Positions 22,347 to 35,417 of a stretch of DNA of 64,000 nucleotides are shown one piece after another. Location: the NCBI GenBank assembly GCA_002105175.1, contig MCGE01000004.1:1550001-1614000 (forward strand), given 5' to 3'. The stretch's first letter is position 1. Every line of letters begins with the position of its first letter. Below the pieces are notes generated by a model, which ran no database searches, had not been told where the DNA came from, and saw only the letters and a list, made by a program, of their open reading frames with translations. Both the position numbers and the translations under genes were made by a program. This stretch comes from Absidia repens. Its lineage: Eukaryota > Mucoromycota > Mucoromycetes > Mucorales > Cunninghamellaceae.

Positions 22347-25300
22347 TCAGGTCATTGTAAATGAAGAAGATTCACTAGCCACCAGCTGTATCTGCCATCC
22401 ACCAAACCAGGGGAATCGACATAAAGAGTAGATAGGTTGTCCTGCTTCAAAAACTACGATCCGAGGTTGAAGTAGCACCAAGGCCATCACACAGAGTATA
22501 CAGAGGCCAATAACCGCTATTGACATCACCATTTGCAAAGTACAAAGTGTCCCTTGTTGTGCTGTTGCAGTCACTCCGCTGGGATAGATGTCATTGATTT
22601 GTTCAAACCCATTTCCTGCAACGACATCGTTTTGAGTCAGCGGTGATTTGTTGTCGTTGATTTTCTTGTCGTCTTCGTCAATAGATTGAGGATATTTATT
22701 GGTTGCTTGTCCCCTGTCACTTGTATCAATGCTGAGCGCTGTCCTATGAAGGGTTGCTGGTGTTGATGTTGATGTTGATGAAGACGGATGATGATTTTTG
22801 AATGGAAACATCAGACGCATACGGAAATCCTATATATAAATAATTTAACAAATTGTTATAGCCCATAGCCAATAATCCTCGCACTCCCTTCACAAACTTG
22901 ACTTACATTCACACCATCAAGGGCCGCAGATACAACGCCTTCTCCAAGATACGGCGCCGGTTCAGCTATCACAGAAGAAGTGGCCGATTCCAAAGTCGAA
23001 ACTGATGAAGTGTCCTCTGATTGATGATCATCGCTGTCCAAGTTTCCATGTTGTTGGTGCTTATCATTGCCGGTGTAAGTAGTTGTCGAAGAGTCGATAT
23101 TTTTGTTGTTCTTGTTCCGGTAATCACTATTAGTCGAATCAGGGTAAGAAGGCAGGGGGACAGATTTCTTATAACGATCTTCTATAAGCGTCTGTAGACC
23201 AGAGATAGGTTTTCTTTTTGATTTAACCTTGATTTCTTCACCATACTTTGATACTAGTTGCCCATCCACAAAGACTACCCCTTGCCATCCACTTGTCGAA
23301 TCACTTCCAGTTTTTTGTTTTGTGCCGTCATCATCATCATCATCATCGCCTAGAATATCCGACATCGTCAAGCGATCCTTTCCTCCATGCTCATCTAGGT
23401 TGCTTTTCGTTGTTGCTGCCGATGTGGTCGCACTGTCCTTCATCATTTTTGTCACAGCAGGCTGATGATGTTGTAAAGTCAGTTCCAAGTCAAACATATC
23501 CTTGTCCTTTGGTTGAAACAATGTTGTTTGTGATAATGACGATGCAACGAGTTTCACTTGCACCGAATGCTTCCCAGGGGGTGCCGTTGAGCTGTCCATT
23601 GTTGCCAGTAGTATATGAGATGGTGTAGGTGTCAATTCAGATATCGTTACCGACAAAAGGCCAGACAAATCATTTTCATCGCAAAGCGGAGTATCATATG
23701 TGTTGTTGCTCTTTTGATGTTGACGAAAGTTGACCATGACATCATAGCCTTGACTAAACATTTGTAAATCAACAATTACTTCGCAAAGAATTGGATCCAC
23801 TAAAATACTGGTAGCCGAAGATGTATTTGAAGTGTGGGTGCTGTTTTCCAGTTCAATTTTTCGTTGCTTCGTTGCCGCTACCATTGCCGCTGCCGCCACT
23901 GCGGATGACGTTGGTGAGCCAGGTGGCATTGATCCGCGTCGATGACCTTGTGGTGAGTACGTTGTAGAGGTAGAGCTGTGGCGTCGATCCATCCAAGATG
24001 CGCTCTGGGACGCTGTAGGCTGAATAGATATGGGTGAGGAAGATTGTTGTAGGATTGATGACGGGGGTGTCGCAAATGACGATGTAGTTGCTGATCGTGG
24101 TGTGGTAGGTGGCGGAGGTTGCTGATATTGGCATTGACTTTTGACAGTAAGCACAGGTTCTTGACAATATATTGTCTGTATATCACACCATCGTAAGGTT
24201 GTCATCCTAGCTGAGGTCATAGTACTTGCAGTCGTAGAAACTGTTGTAGCAAGAGGTGGGTATATGGCTTTATCGGCATCTTTTTTGGAGGTATTTTTAT
24301 TGCTGCAGGTGTTGTTCATGTTGCTATTGTTGCTGCTACTGGCGAATCCGTTGCTGTCTTCATCATCAACTAGAGATTGAATATCGACACATTTGTTCTT
24401 ACGGAAGCCAACCACAGGGAGAGGATAAACCAAGTAGGGTAAGGGACCTTTTTGTTTCAAATATTGCTCCACGCCATGTATTTTTTTGGAGACGATACCC
24501 GAAGCAGACATATTACTGAGGTAGGAAGGGACAGAAGGGCCAAGATCAAGCGCAATGACATAGGTGGCACGCGTAGACGGAATAGGGTGGTTGGTTGCAG
24601 TTGTGTAAGGATCGATCGGTTCCAAAATCCAACCGGAGATAAACATTTTGCCTCGTGGTAACTTACTGGACTTGATCACTGGTATATCAATCGAGCTTTC
24701 CACATAGAGAATGCGCTTTGATGATGACGCACCGATGGTTTGTTCAACCGCTGTACAAGAGACCAGGTATAATTCCCGAGATCTACAATAAATAATAAAT
24801 TGTGAGTTTTTCAATTGGCCAATCTGTAGACTTCAAAGTAAGCTTACTTGAAAGGAAATATGCCCTTGATTTCTTGCCGAATCACTTGACAACCACGTTG
24901 GATAGGCTTGACCATTTCACATTTTTCTAGAGAAGAATCATACACACTTCGTAGTTCAGAGATATTGGTGACCACCGAAGCGACTTCCTCAATAGAGTAG
25001 TTTTCAATCACTTTCGAGGATTTATATATCATACAAGGGTCGCACACATCCAAGTAATGATTTTCCAGTTGAGATGTCGGTCGAGCAGTGTTTTCACCAG
25101 TGGATGTCGGTTCAGAAAATGGCGCAGTAGTGGTGTTACTGTTAGTTGTAGTTGAGGAAGATGATGGTGTGGGTTTCGATTTTGCTGTTGCAGAGGAAGA
25201 TTTGGCGCCAGATCGTTTGTTGATACGAAGTCCTTGTTTGTCCGATACTACTGACCACCCAAACTGTTCATCCATTCTCTTCAAATACAATAATGCTGCT

Positions 25301-28300
25301 TGTGCTTGTTCTACTGGTGTCACCTCCAGGTTTCGTATAAATCCAGCCATTTCATCTTCCGTGTTGGGGGTCGTGATAGGCAAAGATAGTGAGGGTGTTG
25401 TTGATGTCGTCGTTGCTGTTTTTGGCGACGCTGATTCTAGTGAAGGGTTTTGGTGATGTGGTGTCTTAGTAGATTGTGCCAGCTCTTTTTCATTCAAATC
25501 GACAGAGTCCAAAGGTCCAATTGTTGCCATTGTCGTATCATTCTGTATGGGTGCTGTCGTACCATTGATCATCAGAGTGATTGGGTTGCTTTTCTTCTTT
25601 TTCTGTAGTACTTGATGTTGCTGATAGCTGCCAGGTTTGATAAGTACCAAGATTTTGCCACGCCGAGGAATAATGAATGATTCATCGTGTTCAATAACAA
25701 GCCAAATGCCATAAGGATCTTCCTTTCTTGCTTCAGCAACGACATTTGAGGGAGGAGGATCAACGGTAATGTTATAATGACTGCCACCTGAGGAAGACTG
25801 GAAAGCCCAACGCCGTCGATCTACGCGCACTGTCACAGTAGTCGGTCCTTGTTCACCTGTCGTAATGGATCGAGTGTATTCGAGTCGCCAGTTCTTCTTC
25901 GTATGGTCATATCGATGCTGCTGTATTGTTGCCATGATTAGTTCTTCCACACAAGGAGGAGCGCCATATCTTTCCAGATATTGGTAAGCCGAGGTAGGGA
26001 CATTGGGTGCCTGTGTTGTCAGTTGATTCAAAAGGTACCATGGAATCCAACCTTGAAAATGAGTCTGTAAAACATATCTAACAGAGATTGAATTGGAGTG
26101 TGTTTTTTTCCCATCGATGTTGTGAATCGTCGAGTTGTCGCTGTCCTTGCTTTCCGTGTCCAAACGATCCAATCTCCAGCCAGAGAGATCCAAGGTTGCC
26201 CGAACGAAGTCAGAAGTTTCTTTCGGTAAATGATAATGTTCATAGGTATTACCAATGCATGATGTTGAGCAAATATCCACCCGTTGTGATGATGTATACT
26301 GTGCAGTAAAAGCAACGTAATCACGAGGACTGACAACAAAAAAAAAATATCAGTATCATAGTCGGATTGTTAATGTGGATAAATAATATAGGATATGTAT
26401 ATATACCTTGCTGGCCATGCGCTTTTTAGCTTGCTATGCCAAATGGAGCACGAAGGGGTCACCGAGCATATGTATTCACCTTTCTCAAACATTGAATCCC
26501 CTAAAGGAAGTACAATAAAATAAAATAAAATAAGTATAAGGTCCTTTCAATAAAACAATAAAAAATTGAGCTTACATATTTCTCTTGCTTCAGAGCAGGA
26601 TAAAACAGCTTTTGCATCCCATATACTACAATGTTTCCAGACAGTTTCGCAAAGTAAGACGCCAGTTGGGTGACCATCCACATCCATTTTCATGATTGTT
26701 GCAAAGCCATTGTTTTGATCCGGTTTCTGAGTAACGTGCCAGTCGTTGCTGTGTAAAAGGGCGTCAAAATATTGATAAGCCTTGAGCATCTCGGGAGGAT
26801 CGATATGAGGAATGTTGATTTTCTTTCCAGAAGAAGGTGGTCGTCGTTGCGTCAATACTGTAGTTTGGGGTTCGTCATCATTTGCCACTTGCTTGCCTTC
26901 GGGTTTCTTTTGCAGTTGCTGTTTTTTTGGTAAATTTTGGTCCTCTGGAGCTGAGACAGAATGTGGTTGCTCCAATTTGATAGGTTCTACAGATCGAGAT
27001 TGTTCATCAAGTTTCAAGGTTGATTTTAGGTCGCTCAGGTGTGATTTTGTCGCTAAAGAGAAGGTTGATGTTGACGTTGAAGCTACCGCTCCCGGTGATT
27101 TCACAAGTGTTGAATTTTGAGATGTATAGTCTTCCTCCAGTTGCTTATCAGCACTACGTTCCGTTGATTCGAGCACGTCTTCCATACTGTCCATGAAGGG
27201 GTCACCATCTAAATCGTCCTCCATGAGTGTCTTTCCATGTTCATCATATCCACTTTCGTCATCGTCCTGATCACTTTCATCGATATTGGCATCCCAAGGC
27301 ATTGTATTTCGTATCGGCCATTGTTTTCCATTCAGTAATAAGTGCATGTCGCTAGTAGTTGATGAATTCTTTCTGCTGTTATCCAATGGTGTTTCAAGTT
27401 CTAATACTAATTCAATCCGTATTGATAATTGCGTTGTATTTTGCGGAAGTTTCAAGTCGCTCAGTAATGTTTGGGGATGATGGAGAATCAAACTGTGTCG
27501 AGAAGCCGAAGCAGCCAAATCATATGGACAGTACTTGATACACCTGAGGCACAATTGAGCAAATTGATCAGTGAGGAAGGGTTCCAATTCATTGTCAGCA
27601 TCCAATAGTTGTATGGTCAAAATGGCCATGGTGTTACCATTATTGTTCTTGTTGTCTGCATCGATGTCGATAATGAGCTGTTCTCCGTTTGATATTGATT
27701 GTGATGAATTTCGTCGTAAGGCATTTGAAGAGTATAATGATGATAAATCCACTGTTGACGATTTTTTGGTCATAGTGATGGGTGGTAGACGATGGGCCCC
27801 AGCACCAGGTGAAGAGGGTCGGAACACCAAGGACGAAGACATAAAATCGTGTTTGCGTAAAGAGGAAGGTAGGACTGGCTCATAAGGTGGATCCCATGAT
27901 CGACTTTGTGATGGTATACGTGGCGATAGATGACGATGAATGCTGATGGTGTCAGTTGTTGCGAGTGACCCTGAATCCGGCGCATCATCATCAGTGGTAC
28001 CAAAATGATATTTGATGTCTAGTGTCCGGGTCAATGGATCGTATGTATTGTAATCTAACTGAATTCCAGAATCTTGATGACTGATAAAAGGGATTGGAGT
28101 GTATGAAGATAACGAAGTGAGCGATCCAGTTATCATAGAGAGAGAGTAATTTGACAGTTGTTCCGACGTGGTCGTAGATAAAAGAGCGTCAGGAGCAAAT
28201 TGGCAAAAAAAGGTCACGTTGTAATGTTGGCCAGGTTGATTGGTGGGATATTGGATATCGAGACAGATAGTTTGGATAAGATCGTCTTGCTGGGTAGAGG

Positions 28301-28964
28301 TTGCGATATATCGTAATGAATTTGAATGCTGGATGATTTGTTCAATGAGTAATCGTTCATGGGACCTATGTAAACGATTGGTTAATTCACAGTCCAATAT
28401 ACATCTATCTCGCTGATGTGAACTTTACCCTAACTTCCATCCATTCTTCATTTTGACCTCGCTGACTCTGGTATGCTTGTCCAACTTTGCAACCACTTGT
28501 TTTTTTTCCACCATATCATTCACTATAGTTGAAAAAAACAAAACCGTATCAGTATGAATTCCCTTACATCAGATAATTTCAAGTTCTAGTTTTCAACAAT
28601 AAATACTTACAGCCTGGTAAGCTATCCGTTTCCAATAAACTACGCCAATCGTTCAAGGACCAAGAAGGAGGAGTCGTTTTTATATCGTTCTTCAACGTCA
28701 CCTTATGAGCATCTTTGTATTTCCAAAGGTCTATTGAGATGTTCAAGCTATGGTGTAGGTGCTTCTTTTCTGTCTTCTGTAATGTCCATTCATTGATAGT
28801 CGTTAAATGTCGATACCGATCAACTGCTTCTCGTAAAGATTGCTCATATTGTCGTTGACTAGCGTGTGAATAATGAGAAAATGCAAATAAGCATGTGTAC
28901 GTTTGAGTCACGCATCACTTTTCTCTCTATTTTATACCGAGCATTACCTTTTGTGTATTGACAT
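22347..28964 (-). CDS. Triple START-like domain protein with C-terminal membrane anchor
   Basis: Eight exons (minus): 28948-28964, 28611-28858, 28429-28522, 26576-28365, 26407-26500, 24848-26329, 22907-24782, 22347-22829; all phases fit and give 2,027 residues. START-like module 1 spans about 1-160 and is the least typical. Module 2 (about 644-880) is clear: REIWDSMFEKGEYICSV, LKSAWPASPRDYVAF, VRYVLQTHFQGWIPWYLLNQ. Module 3 (about 1080-1390) has NISELRSVYDSSLEKCEMV, GIFPFKSRELYLVSC, ATYVIALDLG. Long Ser/Thr-rich linkers separate them. A single hydrophobic helix (about 1966-1987) lies near the C-terminus. START folds bind lipids or sterols, so a membrane-anchored lipid-transfer or lipid-sensing role is inferred. 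The first exon is only 17 nt, so the start is less certain. Confidence 0.8.
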
Positions 28965-29223
28965 GCCTTCGATAAAATATTAACAATGCAAAGCTTTGTT
29001 TCTGAAAAAAAAAGAGAGAAAAAAAAAGAAGAAAGGCAAGTGTGGAAAACAAAAAGTGCAAAAAAAAAAAAAGATCATGGAACTATCTTAACTCCGACAA
29101 GGATTCAGCAGTTTTAATCGATTGCTTGAATGGCAATGAGCATATTATCCATGAGACATCAAATTGGTAGATTTTATTGTGTAAAATAAATCAAGTTTTC
29201 GAAAGATTCTAGTGGTGATCTTC

Positions 29224-30683
29224 CTACAGCTTACTAAAGTACGCCTTGGAGGCTTCTTCCAATTTTTGCTTGGTTTTCTCAAGCATTTTAGGCTGGTATT
29301 CTAAAAGTGCCTGGAGCATGGATTCACTGACACAAGATTCTGTTGACCAATAAAACATCAGGATAAATACGTAGGCAACAATAATTAGCAGATGCTCCTA
29401 ACTTACCTGGCAAATCGGAACGGGGATGTTCATGACAACCATCAGGGGCCACAATTAATGCCTCACCTAAAGGACAAAAGCAAACACTTCTGAGTACTAG
29501 AGTCTTATATTTATTACTGATGAGGTGAGTTTACCAGCATATTCTTCATTTCGAATACAGGAAAGAAAAGTTTCCACTACATGCTCCATTGGTGCTTTGG
29601 GGGATGCATCCAGTACATCCAAAAAATCATTCTTACTGCCATCTGGATTGGGGGGTAGCTTGATAATGTCGGTTTCTAAAAAACTGCTGTTAGCTGATAT
29701 ATCACAGCATTTTTAGTTTTGCTTTTTCCGCTGATCATACCAGTCCAATAAGGGCAAACTAGGCAAAATAAAATAATTAGACTAACGATTAAAAAAAAAT
29801 ACCATATTTACAGTATATTTTTCATCGATAATTACCTGCATTGGCTCGAATATTAAACGACTGTAAAGGTTCCAAGCTTCGCGTCCAGCCAATGACTGCA
29901 TGCTTCGTGGCAGCATAAGCTCCAAGACCACTAAATAATATTTCCAACTCTGTCAGTATCAAAAAACCCCATTTCTATTTCATTCTTTTTTTTTTTTACC
30001 CTCCACTAATAATGCCAGCAATAGATGATGTATTGATTATAATTCCCCCTTTTCGTTTCATCATATGCATTATGGCGATTTTGTTTCCTTTGATTACGCC
30101 GCCTACGTTAACATCATGGATAAATCTTTCACTCTCATCTTAAAAGATAACGTGTTAGAAGCGGCGATTGGCGTTTGATAATATAAGCGGAATAAAAAAA
30201 TATATACCTTCCATAGGATCGAAGAGACCGCCAGCTTGGATGGCGATACCAGCATTTAACACAGCAATCTATGATCCAAACCCATCAATTAGAAAATTAA
30301 AACGGGCTGTCATTATTATGTTTTTTAAATGCTTACATCAACACCACCAAACCGAGTCTCGGCCACATTGAACAGAACCTTTAAATCATCGTACTTGCGA
30401 ACGTCACAATATTGAAAAACCGCACTTTCGTTACCAGCACTAGAAAGTTAAAAAAGAAGTGTGTTAAGCGAATGGTACAGAATCATATTTCTTTGTGTCA
30501 AACTTACTTTTTATTGAGGGCAGCAACAGCTTCTTGACCTTCCTTGATCAAAATATCACCAATGACAACTTTTACACCTCGAGCCACCAAGGCAGTGCAT
30601 ACCGCTAAGCCAATACCTTTGCTACCACCTGTCACCACAGCAATTTTGTTGCTCATCAAAGCAATATCCTGTTCTAAAGTCAT
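29224..30683 (-). CDS. Short-chain dehydrogenase/reductase
   Basis: Nine exons (minus): 30508-30683, 30337-30439, 30208-30268, 30000-30138, 29836-29930, 29741-29758, 29535-29675, 29407-29466, 29224-29339; 302 residues. The classical SDR signature is complete: TGGSKGIG nucleotide-binding loop near residue 19, DV (QYCDV) for the adenine pocket, LNAGIA, and the catalytic Ser (NTSSIAG) with YAATK, giving Ser-Tyr-Lys. Overall it resembles 15-hydroxyprostaglandin-dehydrogenase-like classical SDRs using NAD; substrate unknown. Exon 6 is an 18-nt micro-exon encoding CPYWT plus split codons. Intron 4 has GT followed by A12. The C-terminal residues (KTKQKLEEASKAYFSKL) form a charged helix. Confidence 0.85.
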
Positions 30684-31239
30684 TGTTTGTAATAAAAAAA
30701 TAATAATATAGTATCAAAGCTAATAAGAAGAAGAAAGGAGAAATTTTTCCCCAAAAAACAAGCTTTATGTACTGTAGGCCAGCAACTTTATTGTTCATCT
30801 TTTATTATCCAAAAGGAGACTGATATAAACTTCCTTTTCTCTCACACGCATATCCAAGTGCACGTTATTTAGTCATACTGCACTTTTTTTTCTATGCCTA
30901 TGTGAACTTTTATTCCAAAAGATATTGTTTGTTATTGCTGTCCACTGTTTTTATGTGGTGTCCCCAAGGTTTTATTATCCTTTAACTGTACAGTACAGTA
31001 TTTCAAACACAGCCGTCGGCCCCTTTTTTCCTTTTCCATCACCAGTACTATTATCCATCCAATCCTCCTCAAGTGAGCCTATGTCTTGACCCATATAAAC
31101 TATATATTCTATACAAAACGTTTCTCGATTTTAATGCTACAGTATAAATTTTACAATGCGCAATATTGACACCTCTGTAGCTTCGCATTTAAATGGGCAA
31201 CTATTTGGCCTCAGCTAGTTTTTCTTCATATGCAATGAA

Positions 31240-32165
31240 AATAATGATATATCCTATAATATTTTATAGCAAAGGCTGCACTAGTGACCTGTCGTAGATC
31301 GACTAATATGAATGGTGGAGCGGGGATAGGGATACAACTAATAAGAATATCGATAAGTACCTGGGACTCTAGTGTCAAAAAATCATAATAGGGGAACTAG
31401 AAAGCAATTATATGGTAGGTGATACACAAAGCAACAAAAATAGTATTATTTCTCATTATATAATGGGTTATTGGATAGGTGATAATCTAGGCAATTTATT
31501 TGAAGTAATATGACAGACACTAAGGAAGAACGCTAGGCTCATTGTAACAAAAAATTCAGTGTATGTAGCATGAGGGAGGAGGGAACTATAAGTAGATCTA
31601 AAGAATAGCCAACATTAATCTAAAGAGACAGCTATAAAAATGGATATAAGATAATGTAGAGTACAAGGTATGAGGGAGACTAAAGAGTCATTTGTCATTG
31701 AAGCATAACATCGGTCAACACCAGGCAGAAGGTGATAGTACTAAAAAGGGATCTATTGTATAACGCAAGAGAGAGACTAATGGGACGTTTTTAATTGAAG
31801 TAGGTAAAAAGACGCATATTTTATTCAAATGTAGAGACAAACAAGCTATGGACAAGCTAATACTGAACTAAGCTAATGAAGGCTCAAAAAAGCCAACTAC
31901 TGGTGTTTCTAAATTCTGAATCCAAATTGAAAGGGTTTCCCCATGCAAGTTGTAATCCCTAAGCTGAATGCCCTTCTAAACTAGCCCTGACACTATTCTA
32001 CGTCCAACATAATTCCATAGAAGTTGAATGGTGAAGAAAAATGCAGACGAAGAAAAAAAAAAAAAAAATAATTAATCAAAGGGAAAGAGAGCCGAAAAAT
32101 ATAAAAGGCGGGAGAGAGAGAAATAAATGTTGAAGGTGGGCGGGATTTAAATAATTTCTGGTCCT
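31240..32165 (-). repeat. Dispersed repeat, copy D
   Basis: On the minus strand: TTTAAATCCCGCCCACC head, pyrimidine tract, CACCATTCAACTTCTATGG, the core (AGTGTCAGGGCTAGTTTAG, GGGATTACAACTTGCATG, TTGAGCCTTCATTAG) and modules with TTGAATAAAATATGCGTC (about 31815), CTTCAATGACAAATGAC (a degraded hexamer, about 31700) and CTTCAAATAAATTGCC (about 31500). Confidence 0.75.
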
Positions 32166-32239
32166 CATGAGGATTGAATTTGTACATTTTTTTTTTTACA
32201 ACTGGTCATTTATCATGCAACACGATCGACATGGTAGTT

Positions 32240-32580
32240 CTATTCTCATGATGGAAACCGCCATCATTCAACGGTGACGACATGATGACTCCCTCTCCTT
32301 TTCGTAGCAAGTCGCACTATTCAATGGTAGTGCTAAAGTGGCTCCCTCTTCTTTATAAAGCAGACTTCACCACTCAACCTTGGTTGCATCATGTTTATTT
32401 CTTCTTAAGCAGCAAAACTGTTAAACACTGGTGACAAAGTAGTTATCTCTTCCTTTTTAAAACACCCGATGTCACTTAACAGCGACACTCTCTTCCTTTT
32501 ACAATACCTGCCATCCCATTAAGTCATACAACGACTGTATTGTGAACTCCGCTTCCTTTTAATACGTGATGGCTTTTGGG
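32240..32580. repeat. Degenerate minisatellite, ~46-57 bp units
   Basis: About six diverged units share a CAYTCAACRGTG-like part followed by CTCCCTCTTCCTTTT and an A-rich end. The CTCYYCTTYCTTTT anchor recurs at about 32288, 32342, 32394, 32443, 32489 and 32546. The array abuts the head end of repeat copy D. Confidence 0.5.
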
Positions 32581-33131
32581 AGCAACATGGAATACTGTAC
32601 CTGGATCTCGTTTAGTTTATCCCAAGATTTATTGTGGAATAGTATGAAACTCAAAATCGAGCGGCTTATCCTTTTTAATCAAACTACAATAGTTTACCTT
32701 ACGCTATGGTTATTCTACAACAATGCAACCCCATCTCATCAAGTTAGGTCCCACTCAACATTCAGTCCCTGCCTTACTACGGCTCCAATAAACATCATAT
32801 TTTAAAACAACCTATTAAAGTGCTCAATTTCACTACATCTAGTATTAGTAGTAGCACTTTCTTCATTACCACATATTATTGGTTATAGTCTCTATTTGCA
32901 TCCCTTATATACCTTTTTTCTCACTATGGCTCAATTAAATAAACGAAAAGCGATTCTCAGACTTCAGTATATACTGCAATCTGATTGTGAGTGATGCATT
33001 TTATATTTTACTTGTTTGTCTATTTTTATTATTATTGGGTTGAGTTGCTCGTTGGGCGCTTTGACTTGGATTGTGTGATGGTTTATGAAAATATTTAGAG
33101 CAACATTTCATGTTTCTATCTTAAAAGTGTT

Positions 33132-33162
<31 letters not shown>

Positions 33163-34068
33163 GGTTCTATCGCTCTAACGAAGCACGCATGGTTCAAGGT
33201 CCCTTAATATCAAATATTTCCCCAATAACATTCTAGTATTCTAACACACATCCTTTACAGAGAAGAAGCCTAGTGCCAAATTCAATGCCGCTCGCTTCGA
33301 TCGCACAGGTTTCGATCACGCATAATTTCACACCTTCCCGCATCGTAACCTGCATCACCAAACTAAAAATCACAATTAGCCGGTAGTGCGCTCCCTGATT
33401 ATTCCATATAAAAAAATTGTTGATAACCAAGATATATAAATATTTTGCTATGATAAGGCTTTATTAGGTAATAATAATAACTCTAAAAATATACTAAGAA
33501 TAAATGAAGGAATAATATATAACAAATGAAAAACTCTTTTTTATTGATAGCGATAAGAGTCAAAGAATAAAAATATTGAAAGTGCTAGTAGTAAGAGATA
33601 AGATTGAGGTAATGGATGGTAATAACACCAACACCAGTAATCAACAGAAGGATACGGCATTACTTGGTCTTGCTTGCTTGGTCTTCCTTAGCCTTGTTTG
33701 CTTAGGCTTGATGCTGGTTTCTTGACACAATGGACTTCATGGACTGTAGTTGAATTTTCCATTTGACTTGACTTGATATAGGATTATTACACTTTAGTAA
33801 TAAAATAAGAAAAAGGGAATTACCGACACATCGTTGCAATTAAATGCACTTGTTCGTTAGATATTTTTACCTTTTTCATAACGCCATATGTGAAAACCTC
33901 CGGTTTTATGGTTTTGAAGTTCAACTTAATCCCAAAACCAAGAAAGAGACAAAGAAGAATTTCAACTTTACCTGAATAAAAATATCTGATCATGCTAGTT
34001 ACTATGGTCATTTATCGTCATGACTGGGGCTCAATGGGGCTACTTATATTCATACAATAAAAAGAAAA

Positions 34069-34105
<37 letters not shown>

Positions 34106-34199
34106 GTAGGCAAGGGAACGAGGGGGAGGGGGAGGGCAAACTAGAATGCAGGTGTTTGATAGGACACACATAAAATGACTGCAATGGCGACTTTTCTCG

Positions 34200-34925
34200 C
34201 TATACTATAGAGTAAAGGATAGTTAATAAAAAAGATATATTTTATTGGAGCAGAATTGGCAGATGCAAAACTAAAGAAGAGGGGTTCATTCATACAAGAA
34301 ATTTAACGGAAGGTTCTATTGGAGGTACAATGACGGAAACTATTTTGAGGCTTGAAGAAAGATCAATACTATCTAAATGAATTGTGTAAAATGGGGGTTT
34401 ATATATATTGTACAAGGTATGAGAAAAACAAAAAGCTGTCTTAATTTTTTTTTTTTTTTTTTTTTTCGTTGAAACACAACAACGGACAGCACTAATCGAA
34501 TGAGATTGATTACTAGTAAAAAAACAAAACAAAGCAAAACAAAAACTAAGGTGTAAAACATGAGAGAGACTAATGGGACGTATTTTATTGAAGTACGTTA
34601 ATATAGTATATGTTTTATTTATAGATAGATACAAACTAACATCAAACTAAGCTAATGAAGGCACCAAAAGCCCAAGCAAAGGTGGTTCTAAATCCTGAAT
34701 CCAAATTGAAAGGGTTTCCCCATGCATGTTGTAATCCCTGAGCTGAACACCCTTTTAAGCTAGCCCTGACACTAATATAAGTTTACCATAACCTCTAAAA
34801 AGTTACGGTGATGAAGAAAGTAATAGGAAAAAACAAAAAGAAAAGAAAAAGAGCGAAAAAATAAAAATGGACGAAAATATATTTCACGTGGGCGGGATTT
34901 GAACGTTTCCGTTGCCTTTTGCTGA
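34200..34925 (-). repeat. Dispersed repeat, copy E
   Basis: On the minus strand: CGTTCAAATCCCGCCCACGT head (the best match to a tRNA B box), pyrimidine tract, core (TTAGTGTCAGGGCTAGCTTA, GGGATTACAACATGCATG, TGCCTTCATTAGCTTAG), and modules around CTTCAATAAAATACGTCCC (about 34585) and TCCAATAAAATATATC (about 34235). It is interrupted by an A/T homopolymer at about 34446-34465. Confidence 0.75.
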
Positions 34926-35417
34926 TTTTTTGCTGTTGTAGTTGCAACATAATTTTGTCACCAAACCGTGGACATATATATAAAATACTAATCTATCACT
35001 TCATGTACATCAAACATCTTCATACTTCCAAGTTCAGATATAAATACAGTTGGTAAAATATATATAATAACAATTTTTATTTCTCCAAAAAAAAAAACAA
35101 AAAAAAAAAAAAAAGGAGGCTAATTATAAAACTGGAAGGAAAGTAATAAATGTGATGATGATGGCTATGACTACGAAATATTGAGAGAGATGGGAATATA
35201 TAATAAAGAGTGGTGTGGGAGGGAGATAAAAGGCTATATCAACATTGAAGAATAAAAAAAAAAATAATAGCTATAGCTAAAAATGAGAAAACGGACGATA
35301 CATACAGATGAAAATAAAGGGTAATAAGCAAATATTTATATGCATATATATAAATAAATAAATATAAACGATCGCAAAGACAACTTTCACCCACGCAGAG
35401 TGATGGATGCTTCTGGT

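Larger units (their letters stand above)
30684..35417. other. Gene-poor, repeat-rich stretch
   Basis: Contains repeat copies D and E, a degenerate minisatellite (32240-32580), a very short ORF with promoter-like upstream DNA at 32926, a small coding-looking island near 33230-33410, and long poly(T)/poly(A) runs (33128-33161, 34070-34100). No gene could be supported. Confidence 0.5.

Noticed and set aside
24256..24519. Cys-rich plus-strand ORF inside the START-protein gene
   Set aside because: Antisense shadow of Asn/Ser-rich coding sequence.
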